Assembly (NCBI RefSeq): GCF_026341275.1
Contig: NZ_JAIFZO010000002.1
Coordinates: forward strand, 3,626,118 to 3,690,117
Direction of reading: 5' to 3'
DNA from: Streptomyces ortus
Lineage (GTDB): Bacteria > Actinomycetota > Actinomycetes > Streptomycetales > Streptomycetaceae
Length of the DNA: 64,000 bases
Position numbers and translations under genes: made by a program. Shown one piece after another: positions 39,624-47,172 of the stretch. How positions within the stretch are numbered: the first letter of the stretch is position 1; each line of letters opens with the position of its first letter. The notes beneath the pieces were generated by a model that had not been told where the DNA came from, searched no databases, and saw nothing but the letters and a program-made list of their open reading frames with translations.

Positions 39624-40937
39624 TCAGCCGGCGGCCTTCTCGATGCGCTTGTCCGTGGTCTTCCACGCCTCGTTCGGGCTCTTGTTCTGCGCCTCGATCA
39701 GGGTCAGACCCTGCGAGAAGATGTCCTTGATCGTGCCGTCCTTGCGGCCGAGCACCTGCTCGTCGGGGATCTCCTTGGCGGCTGCGCCGAAGATCTGGCC
39801 GATGGGCGCACCGGAGAAGTAGTCCGACTTGGCGTCGACCACTTCGGGCATCTCCAGCGCCTTCTGCGACGACGGGAAGTTACCGATCTTCTCGAACAGG
39901 TAGGCCTGCTGCTCGGGAGCGGTCAGCCAGGCCACGAGGTCCTGCGCCTCCTTCTTGACCGGGCTCTTGTCCATCACCCCGAGGAAGGATCCGCCCCAGT
40001 TGGCGCCCTTGGGTGCCTTGGCCACGTCCCACTTGCCCTTGTTCTTCGGTCCGGCCTTCTCGCTGATGTGGGCGAGCATCCACGCCGGGCAGACGGTGGA
40101 GGCGAAGGTGCTGTTGGCCAGACCCGGGTCCCAGCCCGGCTGGAACTGGCGGAGCTTGGCGGTCAGATCGGACGTGGCCGCCTCGGAGGCCAGCTTCCAC
40201 GCGTCCTTGACGACGGGGTTCGTCTCATAGATGAGCTTGCCCTGCTTGTCGTAGAACTGCTGGGAGTTGCCGTAGATCATGGCGTTGAACAGCCCGCTGG
40301 AGCTGTCCATGAAGGCGACCTTGTCGTCCTTGGAGTTCTTCTTGAACTTCTTGCCCGCCTCGACGTACTTCGACCAGTCGCCCTCCCACAGCTTGGCGAC
40401 CTCTTCGCGGTCGGTGGGGAGACCGGCCTGCTCGAACAGGTCCTTGCGGTAACAGACCGCCATCGGGCCGATGTCGGTGCCGAGGCCGATGACCTTCTTG
40501 TCGTCGGTGGTGACCTGGCTCTGCTTCCACGGAAGGAAGTGGTCCGTCCCGGCCGCGCCGGCCAGGTCGACGAACTTGTCCTTCTGCGTGTCGGACAGCT
40601 CCTTGGCCCGACCGATCTCTATGCCCTGAATGTCCTTCAGGCCGCTGCCGGCGGCCAGGTGGGTCTGCAGGGCGGTGTAGTACGTCTGCTCGTCGCCCGC
40701 GACGTCCGCCTTGATGACGACATCCGGGTGCTCCTTCATGTACTTGTCGAGCAGCCCGGTCTCCTTGAAGCCCATGACGCCGAAGAGCCCCATGGTGATG
40801 GTGGTCTTGCCGTCCTTCTTGCCGCCACCCGTCCCCCCGCTGTCACTGCCTCCGCAGCCCACGACCAGGCCGAGAGCCGACACGACCGATACGGCGGCCA
40901 CGGCTCGTGTACGCAACTTCTTTCGGGCCTTGCCCAT
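39624..40937 (-). CDS. Cello-oligosaccharide-binding lipoprotein, CebE-like
   Basis: 437 aa. A Sec lipoprotein signal (AVAAVSVVSALGLVVGCGGS, Cys in VVGC) precedes a type-1 binding protein. The segment ITMGLFGVMGFKETGLLDKY and the long conserved block VIGLGTDIGPMAVCYRKDLF, GLPTDREEVAKLWEGDWSKY resemble CebE of Streptomyces. The first part differs enough from what I recall of canonical CebE that this may be a paralogue. It binds cellobiose or cellotriose outside the membrane. First gene of the minus-strand operon, divergent from a LacI gene. Confidence 0.88.
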   Translation of the reverse strand: MGKARKKLRTRAVAAVSVVSALGLVVGCGGSDSGGTGGGKKDGKTTITMGLFGVMGFKETGLLDKYMKEHPDVVIKADVAGDEQTYYTALQTHLAAGSGLKDIQGIEIGRAKELSDTQKDKFVDLAGAAGTDHFLPWKQSQVTTDDKKVIGLGTDIGPMAVCYRKDLFEQAGLPTDREEVAKLWEGDWSKYVEAGKKFKKNSKDDKVAFMDSSSGLFNAMIYGNSQQFYDKQGKLIYETNPVVKDAWKLASEAATSDLTAKLRQFQPGWDPGLANSTFASTVCPAWMLAHISEKAGPKNKGKWDVAKAPKGANWGGSFLGVMDKSPVKKEAQDLVAWLTAPEQQAYLFEKIGNFPSSQKALEMPEVVDAKSDYFSGAPIGQIFGAAAKEIPDEQVLGRKDGTIKDIFSQGLTLIEAQNKSPNEAWKTTDKRIEKAAG

Positions 40938-41011
40938 TTGTCCTCCTAGCGGCGGCGCTGACGCACCGGAGTTCGAGCCCCGCGGTCCGCTCCGCAGGCC
41001 CGATTTGTCCA

Positions 41012-41049
41012 GTGGGTACGTTCCCAGACGACGATGGGAACGTGCCCAC
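41012..41049. promoter_or_regulatory. Pair of CebR-box-like operators
   Basis: Two 14-bp imperfect palindromes, TGGGTACGTTCCCA (41013-41026) and TGGGAACGTGCCCA (41035-41048), are separated by eight bases. The two boxes are also inverted copies of each other over 15 bp with one mismatch. They keep the TGGG-N6-CCCA frame of the CebR box TGGGAGCGCTCCCA but with a different core. They lie 76-112 bases upstream of the binding-protein start and 170 upstream of the LacI start, so both are likely controlled. Confidence 0.75.
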
Positions 41050-41218
41050 TCGGTGGCCCAGAGCGTGGCCGCCGCCATGGCCTCCTGTCAAGAAGTTGAA
41101 ACCACTTCGTTGCCGGAAGATGTCGCGCAGCCGAATCCCGACCCTTCGGACGCTCTCCACGGGTCTGGCACAATGCGCAGGTGACAGCCGTTCGGACGGC
41201 GTGCGGCAAGGAGGCGAC

Positions 41219-42235
41219 ATGCGGGGCAGACAGCGTCCGACCATCAAGACCGTGGCCGCGCGCGCCGGTGTCGGACGCACCACGGTTTCACGAGTCATCA
41301 ACGGCTCGGAGCTCGTCAGCGAGAAGGCCAGGGCCGCCGTGCTCGCCGCCATCGCCGAGCTGAACTACGTCCCGAACTCCGTCGCGAGGGGTCTGGTGAC
41401 CAGCCGGACGAACTCCGTGGCCCTGGTGATTCCCGAGTCCGAGAGCAGGCTGGGCTCCGAGCCGTACTTCTCGGCGGTCATCCGCGGGGTCAGCACCGCT
41501 CTCGCCAGGACCCGCACCCAGCTCCAGCTCGTCCTCGTACGCGACCAGGCGGAACGGGACCAGCTCACGGAGTCGGTGGCGGAACGCCGGGTCGACGGGG
41601 TGCTCCTGGTCTCGGTGCACGAGCACGACCCGCTGCCGGGCCTGCTGGAGGACATGGGGCTGCCCACGGTGCTCGCCGGGCGCCGCTCCCCCGCCGAGTC
41701 GCTCGCGCATGTGCACTCCGACAACGCCGGCGGGGCCGCGACGGCCGTCGGCCACCTGCTCGCGCGGGGGCGGCGGACCATCGCCACGATCAGCGGCCCC
41801 CTCGACATGGATGTGGCGCGCAGCAGGCTCCAGGGATGGCGTGAGGCCCTGGAGAAGTCGGGGCACGATGCCTCGGAGCGGCTGGTGGCCTCAGGTGACT
41901 TCACCGAGGAGGGCGGCGAGGCCGCCATGCGTTCACTGCTTGAACAAGTCCCCTCGCTCGACGGCGTGTTCGTCGCCTCGGACGTCATGGCGGCGGGCGC
42001 GCTCGTGGAGTTGCGCAGGCAACGGCGCAGGGTGCCCGAGGACGTGGCGGTGGTCGGGTTCGACGACTCCATCATCGCCCGGCACACCAACCCGCCCCTC
42101 ACCAGCGTGCGTCAGCCCATCGAGGAGATCGGGGAGACGATCGCCCGCCTCCTCCTGGAGGAGATCGGCAACCCCGAGGAGCCGCGTCGGCACGTGGTGC
42201 TTCCCACGGAACTCGTCGTGCGCGAATCGTCGTGA
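41219..42235 (+). CDS. LacI family regulator, CebR-like
   Basis: 338 aa from ATG with CAAGGAGG upstream. The helix-turn-helix is TIKTVAARAGVGRTTVSRVI, then hinge NYVPNSVARGLVTSRTNSVA. The effector domain includes PRRV... DVAVVGFDDSIIARHTNPPL, TSVRQPIEEI and the end TELVVRESS. It is divergent from the CebE-like operon over the paired palindromes, which makes it the likely repressor released by cellobiose. The operator core and the CebE sequence suggest a second Ceb-like system rather than the textbook one. Confidence 0.88.
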   Translation: MRGRQRPTIKTVAARAGVGRTTVSRVINGSELVSEKARAAVLAAIAELNYVPNSVARGLVTSRTNSVALVIPESESRLGSEPYFSAVIRGVSTALARTRTQLQLVLVRDQAERDQLTESVAERRVDGVLLVSVHEHDPLPGLLEDMGLPTVLAGRRSPAESLAHVHSDNAGGAATAVGHLLARGRRTIATISGPLDMDVARSRLQGWREALEKSGHDASERLVASGDFTEEGGEAAMRSLLEQVPSLDGVFVASDVMAAGALVELRRQRRRVPEDVAVVGFDDSIIARHTNPPLTSVRQPIEEIGETIARLLLEEIGNPEEPRRHVVLPTELVVRESS

Positions 42236-42260
42236 GTCCGCGGTTCGTCGTGAGTCCACG

Positions 42261-42358
42261 GGTCGCCCGGGGTGTCAGGGGTTCGTACGGGCTGTCCGCG
42301 GTTCGCCCGGGGTGTCAGGGGTTCGTACGGGCTGTCCGCGGTTCGCCCGGGGTGTCAG
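42261..42358. repeat. 40-bp tandem repeat, about 2.5 copies
   Basis: A 40-bp unit (starting GTTCGCCCGGGGTGTCAGGG) repeats at 42261, 42301 and 42341. The second copy differs from the first at one base; the third is partial. It begins 26 bases after the LacI stop, and the last copy contains the stop codon of the minus-strand gene. Repeat expansion would shift that gene's 3' end. Confidence 0.9.
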
Positions 42359-42882
42359 CGGTAGTACAGCGCCGCCTTCTCCAGGACGTGACGCGTGAAC
42401 ATCCCGCCCCAGACGGTCCCGCCCGCGTACATGGTGACCTGGGCGGACCCGGGCGCCGACGTGAACACGGTGAGAGGTCGCGCGATCAGTGACGTACCCA
42501 GGATCCGCGCATCCTCCGCGGCCCAGCGCGCCGCGGACGGCTGAACGCCGGTGCTGACCAGCGCGGGCAGGACCATCGCCGCGTTCCGCGCGCCGGGCAG
42601 ACCGCTGCGGAGGCTCTTCACGTAGGTCAGGGCCCACCCGGTGAACTCGGCGATCGCGGGGGCGTCGACGGTGGGTACAGCGGCGGCGAGGACGAACAGT
42701 TCCACCTTGGTGCCGAACCACCGGGCCTTACGGTCCGACCTGCTGCCGAGCAGCACCCGGTGATCTCCCCAGTCGGTCGCGGTCACCGCGCATCCGTCGG
42801 CCGCCAGCCGCTCACGCAGTGCCTCAAGGTAGGTGTCGGACGCGTCGGCCGGCGGGACCTTGTCGATTCGCTGCTGAGTCAT
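42355..42882 (-). CDS. Conserved hypothetical protein
   Basis: 175 aa from ATG at 42882 (MTQQRIDKV); an in-frame GTG at 42897 would add five residues. Neither has a clear ribosome-binding site. The protein is mixed alpha/beta: YLEALRERLAADGCAVTATD, WGDHRVLLGSRSDRKARWFG, VELFVLAAAVPTVDAPAIAE and RNAAMVLPALVSTGVQPSAA. No signal peptide or transmembrane helix is evident. I do not recognise the family. Its stop is inside a tandem repeat. It lies 40 bases downstream of the TIGR01777 gene, possibly cotranscribed. Confidence 0.65.
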   Translation of the reverse strand: MTQQRIDKVPPADASDTYLEALRERLAADGCAVTATDWGDHRVLLGSRSDRKARWFGTKVELFVLAAAVPTVDAPAIAEFTGWALTYVKSLRSGLPGARNAAMVLPALVSTGVQPSAARWAAEDARILGTSLIARPLTVFTSAPGSAQVTMYAGGTVWGGMFTRHVLEKAALYYR

Positions 42883-42922
42883 GCGTGGATCGTGCACGAC
42901 CGGCGGGGCCCGGGGAAGACCG

Positions 42923-43900
42923 CTACCGCTTCGAGAACAGTCCGGTGTCCCGGCCCGAACGCCTGCGTCCGGCCCGCTCGGCGAGAGCCACGGCGGCCCG
43001 CCCCCACTCGGGATGTGCGAAGGCGAAGCCTGCCGCGCTCAGCCGGCCCGGCACCACCCGGCGGCTCTTGAGCAGCAGTTCCGTGTCCGAGCGCAACGCG
43101 AACGCCCCCAGCTCGGCCATCAGGCGCGTCGCCGGCAGCCCCACCGGGACACCCCACGCGGTGCGCAGCGCCCGCATGAAGTCGCGGTGCGGAAGGGGCT
43201 CGGGCGAGGCGAGGTTCACCGGCCCCTCGATGTCGTCCCGGTCGATCAGGAACTCCACCGCGCGCACGAAGTCCTCGTCGTGGATCCAGGAGACGTACTG
43301 CGCGCCGCCCGCCACGGGCCCGCCGAGGCCGAGGCGGGCGAGCCGCGACAGTACGTGGAACACGCCGCCCCGGTCCGGGCTCATGACCATCGCCGAGCGC
43401 AGGGCCACCTTGCGGGTCGCGGGGGTCGGTGCTTCGGTCTGCGCCCGCTCCCAGTTCTTCGCGATCTCGACGCTGTACGCCCAGTACTCCGGCACCCGGG
43501 TCTCCGAGCCGCCGATCACCCCGGTCGCCTCGTCGTGTGCCGCGCCGACACTGTGGGCGTAGACCGTCGCCGTACTCATCTGCAGCCAGACGCGCGGTGG
43601 CCGCGCGGCGGCGGCGATCGCCTCGCCGACCACGCGCGCCGAGTCCACCCGGGAGTCCATCATGGCGCGCAGGTTCTCCTCGGTGTACCGGCAGGAGACG
43701 CTGCGCCCGGCCAGGTTGACGACGACGTCACTGCCGTCGACCGCCTCGGCCCAGGGTCCGAGCGTGGTCCCGTCCCAGCCGACGTCGTGCGCCCTCGACG
43801 GGTTCCGGGTCACCACCGTGACCTCGTGACCGGCCGCTGACAGCGCACGGTCGAGCATCGCGCCCACCTGTCCGGTTCCCCCGGGCAGCACTACCTTCAT
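42923..43900 (-). CDS. TIGR01777-type NAD-dependent epimerase/dehydratase
   Basis: 325 aa from ATG at 43900. The Rossmann motif is VLPGGTGQVGAMLDRAL. DVVVNLAGRSVSCRYTEENL and VWLQMSTATVYAHSVG identify the YfcH/SulA-like TIGR01777 group, and a DUF1731-type C-terminus follows (RTAWGVPVGLPATRLMAELG, LLLKSRRVVPGRLSAAGFAF). A cytoplasmic reductase of unknown substrate. The frame is open upstream into a hydrolase remnant, but a separate start with its own conserved N-terminus is clear. Confidence 0.9.
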   Translation of the reverse strand: MKVVLPGGTGQVGAMLDRALSAAGHEVTVVTRNPSRAHDVGWDGTTLGPWAEAVDGSDVVVNLAGRSVSCRYTEENLRAMMDSRVDSARVVGEAIAAAARPPRVWLQMSTATVYAHSVGAAHDEATGVIGGSETRVPEYWAYSVEIAKNWERAQTEAPTPATRKVALRSAMVMSPDRGGVFHVLSRLARLGLGGPVAGGAQYVSWIHDEDFVRAVEFLIDRDDIEGPVNLASPEPLPHRDFMRALRTAWGVPVGLPATRLMAELGAFALRSDTELLLKSRRVVPGRLSAAGFAFAHPEWGRAAVALAERAGRRRSGRDTGLFSKR

Positions 43901-43951
43901 CGAACCCCCTCGGCTTCGTCCGACGCCAGGGTATCCCGCATTTTTGAACAT

Positions 43952-44041
43952 GTTCAACAGAGGGTCGAGCGCGAGCCCGGCCAGCCCGGCCGGGGCCTCC
44001 AGCGGGATCAGATGCCCCGTGTGCGGAAGCACCACGACGCC
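43952..44041 (-). pseudogene. Alpha/beta hydrolase C-terminal remnant
   Basis: VVLPHTGHLIPLEAPAGLAG is the catalytic-His segment and last helix of an alpha/beta hydrolase. Everything before the last beta-strand is missing. The frame continues without a stop into the TIGR01777 gene. Upstream it abuts an AraC fragment on the other strand. Confidence 0.65.
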
Positions 44042-44055
44042 ACCCCCTACCCCGG

Positions 44056-44322
44056 GTGCCGGGCTACGCGCCCCGCGCCCTTTCGCGGGCGGTGTGCCAG
44101 GCCACCGGTCGCGCCGCGAAGGCGTACATCGTCGACCGGATCGTCCTGGAAGCCAGGCGGCTCACCGCTGCCGGTTGCGCCCGCGCGCTCGGCTTCCCCG
44201 ACGCGTCCGACTTCTCGGTGTTCTTCCTGAACGCGACAGGGACGCGCCCGGGCCGGTGGCGGGCACAAGCCGACCCCGACCGGCATGGAGCCCTGAATGC
44301 CCTGATATGCGCTTTCCCGTGA
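44056..44322 (+). pseudogene. AraC-family regulator remnant (DNA-binding half)
   Basis: The translation YAPRALSRAVCQATGRAAKA, YIVDRIVLEARRL, ARALGFPDASDFSVFF and GTRPGRWR is the C-terminal two-helix-turn-helix domain of an AraC regulator. The first half is missing, and about eight residues are lost between the two helix-turn-helix units. With the hydrolase fragment it marks a deletion of a divergent gene pair's 5' ends. Confidence 0.7.
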
Positions 44323-44392
44323 ACCGTCCTAGCCTGGCGGATATCGCTCGGGGCGGTCGACGGCCGGTAGAGCCGGCGGAGGGTGAGCTTCC

Positions 44393-45238
44393 ATGGCTGA
44401 GCGACGTACACGGTCCGGTCTGGTCGGCGAGTTGTCGGCCGAGTTCGCGGGCACAATGATCCTCATCCTCTTCGGATGCGGTGTGGTGGCGCAGGTGTCG
44501 GCGGGAGGCGCGCTCACCGATCCGGCGGGCGGCCTGGGTGACCACGACAGCATCGCCTGGGCGTGGGGCCTCGGCGTCACCCTCGGTGTCTACGTGGCGG
44601 CGAGGCTGAGCGGTGCACACCTCAATCCCGCGGTGACCGTCGCACTCGCCGCGTTCAAGGGCTTCCCGTGGCGCAAGGTGGCGCCCTACGCGCTGGCCCA
44701 GACCGCCGGCGCCTTCGTGGCCGCGCTCCTCGTCCGCTGGAACTACAGCGAGGCGCTGGCGAAGGCCGACCCCGGACACACCCTCAAGACACAGGGCGTC
44801 TTCTCGACCCTGCCCGGCAACGGCAACCCCGCCCTTCCGGTGCACGAGTGGGGCGCCTTCCGCGACCAGGTCATCGGCACGGCCATCCTGCTGCTGCTGA
44901 TCATGGCCATCACGGACCTGCTGAACACACCGCCGGGCGCCAACCTGGCCCCGTTCGTCATCGGTCTGGTCGTGGTGGCGATCGGCATGGCCTGGGGAAC
45001 GAACGCGGGGTACGCCATCAATCCCGCCCGTGACTTCGGACCGCGGCTGGCCAGCTTCTTCACCGGCTACGGCGGAGCGTGGCGAGATCAGTACGGGAAC
45101 CTGTACTTCTGGGTGCCGATCATCGCCCCACTGGTCGGCGGCCTGCTCGGCGCGGGCCTGTACAAGGTCTTCATCAGCCGCTTCCTGCCGTCCGCCGAGC
45201 CCGAGCCGCCGGGACGCGTCCCGGCATCCAAGGACTGA
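44393..45238 (+). CDS. glpF: Glycerol uptake facilitator (aquaglyceroporin)
   Basis: 281 aa. Six hydrophobic segments and both NPA boxes (GAHLNPAVTVALAA and GYAINPARDFGPRL). The second has Asp after NPAR, the signature of glycerol facilitators rather than water-only channels. N-terminal GELSAEFAGTMILILFGCGV is typical. It is 27 bases upstream of glpK and clearly in operon. Glycerol would enter by diffusion and be trapped by phosphorylation. No GylR-type regulator gene is adjacent; upstream lies the AraC remnant. Confidence 0.96.
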   Translation: MAERRTRSGLVGELSAEFAGTMILILFGCGVVAQVSAGGALTDPAGGLGDHDSIAWAWGLGVTLGVYVAARLSGAHLNPAVTVALAAFKGFPWRKVAPYALAQTAGAFVAALLVRWNYSEALAKADPGHTLKTQGVFSTLPGNGNPALPVHEWGAFRDQVIGTAILLLLIMAITDLLNTPPGANLAPFVIGLVVVAIGMAWGTNAGYAINPARDFGPRLASFFTGYGGAWRDQYGNLYFWVPIIAPLVGGLLGAGLYKVFISRFLPSAEPEPPGRVPASKD

Positions 45239-45265
45239 CCCGACCGGCCGGAGAGGCGGAAACCC

Positions 45266-46783
45266 ATGGCGGACTTCATCGGCGCGGTGGACCAGGGAAC
45301 CACCAGCACCCGATTCATGATCTTCGACCACGGCGGCAACGAGGTGGCGAAGCACCAACTGGAGCACGAACAGATCCTGCCGCGTTCGGGCTGGGTGGAG
45401 CACGACCCGGTGGAGATCTGGGAGCGCACCAACTCCGTGATCCAGAACGCCCTTCGCCACGGCGGCCTCTCGGGGACCGACCTGGCCGCGATCGGTATCA
45501 CCAACCAGCGCGAGACCACGGTGGTGTGGGACCCGCGCAACGGCCGCCCGTACTACAACGCGATCGTGTGGCAGGACACCCGTACCGACAAGATCGCGGC
45601 GGCCCTGGAACGTTCGGGGCAGGGCGACGTCATCCGGCGCAAGGCCGGGCTGCCGCCGGCCACGTACTTCTCCGGAGGCAAGATCCAGTGGATCCTGGAG
45701 AACGTCGACGGTGTGCGGGAGGCGGCGGAACGGGGCCATGCCCTGTTCGGCAACACGGACGCGTGGGTCCTGTGGAACCTCACCGGCGGGCCCGACGGCG
45801 GTATCCACGCCACCGACGTGACCAACGCCAGCCGCACCATGCTCATGGACCTGGAGACCCTCGACTGGGACGACGAGCTGCTGGGCTTCTTCGGCGTCCC
45901 GCGCGCCATGCTGCCGGCCATCAAACCCTCCTCGCACCCCGAGGCGTACGGCGTCACGCGCGCCTCCCGGCCGTTGCGCGCGGCCGTTCCCATCGGGGGC
46001 GTGCTCGGCGACCAGCAGGCGGCGACCGTCGGCCAGGTCTGCTTCGCCCCGGGCGAGGCGAAGAACACCTACGGCACGGGCAACTTCCTGGTGCTGAACA
46101 CCGGCACGGAGCTCGTCCGCTCCGAGCACGGTCTGCTCACCACCGTGGCGTACCGGTTCGGCGACGAGCCGGTGGTCTACGCGCTCGAAGGCTCCATCGC
46201 GGTGACCGGCTCCGCGGTGCAGTGGCTGCGCGACCAGATGAAGATCATCAAGACCGCCGCCGAGAGCGAGGTCCTCGCCCGCACGGTCGAGGACAACGGC
46301 GGCATGTACTTCGTCCCGGCCTTCTCCGGCCTGTTCGCGCCCTACTGGCGCTCCGACGCGCGCGGGGCGATCGTCGGACTCGCCCGGTACAACGACAACG
46401 CGCACCTGGCCCGGGCGACCCTGGAAGCGATCTGCTACCAGAGCCGCGACGTGGTGGACGCCATGGAACAGGACTCCGGGGTCCACCTCGACGTGCTCAA
46501 GGTGGACGGCGGGGTCACCGCCAACGATCTCTGCATGCAGATCCAGGCCGACGTCCTCGGTGTCCCCGTGAGCCGCCCCGTGGTCGCCGAGACGACCGCG
46601 CTCGGCGCCGCCTACGCCGCGGGACTGGCCACCGGATTCTGGCGGGACACCGACGAACTGCGCACCCACTGGAACGAGTCGAAGCGCTGGGAGCCGCAGT
46701 GGTCCGAGGAGCAACGCGCGGAAGGCTTCGCCGGGTGGAAGAGGGCCGTGGAACGCACCCTCGACTGGGTACGCGTCCCCTGA
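45266..46783 (+). CDS. glpK: Glycerol kinase
   Basis: 505 aa, the usual length. FGGY family: ATP-binding GAVDQGTTSTRFMIFD, then GWVEHDPVEIWERTN and AIGITNQRETTVVWDPRNG. The second domain has GGVLGDQQAATVGQVCF and KNTYGTGNFLVLNTG. The signature VDGGVTANDLCMQIQADVLG is near the C-terminus. Converts glycerol plus ATP to sn-glycerol 3-phosphate in the cytoplasm. Cotranscribed with glpF; no glpD follows. Confidence 0.97.
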   Translation: MADFIGAVDQGTTSTRFMIFDHGGNEVAKHQLEHEQILPRSGWVEHDPVEIWERTNSVIQNALRHGGLSGTDLAAIGITNQRETTVVWDPRNGRPYYNAIVWQDTRTDKIAAALERSGQGDVIRRKAGLPPATYFSGGKIQWILENVDGVREAAERGHALFGNTDAWVLWNLTGGPDGGIHATDVTNASRTMLMDLETLDWDDELLGFFGVPRAMLPAIKPSSHPEAYGVTRASRPLRAAVPIGGVLGDQQAATVGQVCFAPGEAKNTYGTGNFLVLNTGTELVRSEHGLLTTVAYRFGDEPVVYALEGSIAVTGSAVQWLRDQMKIIKTAAESEVLARTVEDNGGMYFVPAFSGLFAPYWRSDARGAIVGLARYNDNAHLARATLEAICYQSRDVVDAMEQDSGVHLDVLKVDGGVTANDLCMQIQADVLGVPVSRPVVAETTALGAAYAAGLATGFWRDTDELRTHWNESKRWEPQWSEEQRAEGFAGWKRAVERTLDWVRVP

Positions 46784-46785
46784 CG

Positions 46786-46811
46786 GCCGGCGGGTGGAGC
46801 GCGGCGCCGGC
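46786..46811 (+). terminator. Weak hairpin after glpK
   Basis: GCCGGCG and CGCCGGC form a 7-bp stem with a 12-base loop just after the stop at 46783. Confidence 0.4.
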
Positions 46812-47172
46812 TTGTCTTCGATGCCTCGCTCCGCCGCCGCTGACCCCCGTTGACAGCGGCGACGGGCGAAGCACCGCGACAGGTCCGACGTCGTGTCGGA
46901 CCTGAGGCCCATCCGGTTGACCGGCCCGGCGCGAAGGGGGGGTCCGTCCGCCGGGCCGGCCAACCGGTTGCTGGAAGACTGCTGGAACGACCTTGTGAAA
47001 ACCTTGCCGGGCTCCTGATCCGGCATGGGCGCCCCCGGATCAGCCCGTCGTCCTCGGGCCGGGCCGGGTGACAGCGCGTACCGGAACCCTCACCATGACG
47101 GCGGCACCGGCCCCGCTTGTGTGGAATCCTGGGCAAGATCGGGGGAGTTCGTGAAAAGCAGGGCGGCCGATC
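46812..47172. other. Gene-free stretch before the AfsR-like gene
   Basis: 361 bases. No convincing coding frame, repeat or clear promoter hexamers. It presumably holds the promoter of the AfsR-like regulator. Confidence 0.5.

Noticed and set aside
42923..44035. A fusion of hydrolase and TIGR01777 epimerase
   Set aside because: The frame is open through both, but the hydrolase part is a 30-residue tail without a start, and the epimerase has its own conserved N-terminus at 43900.
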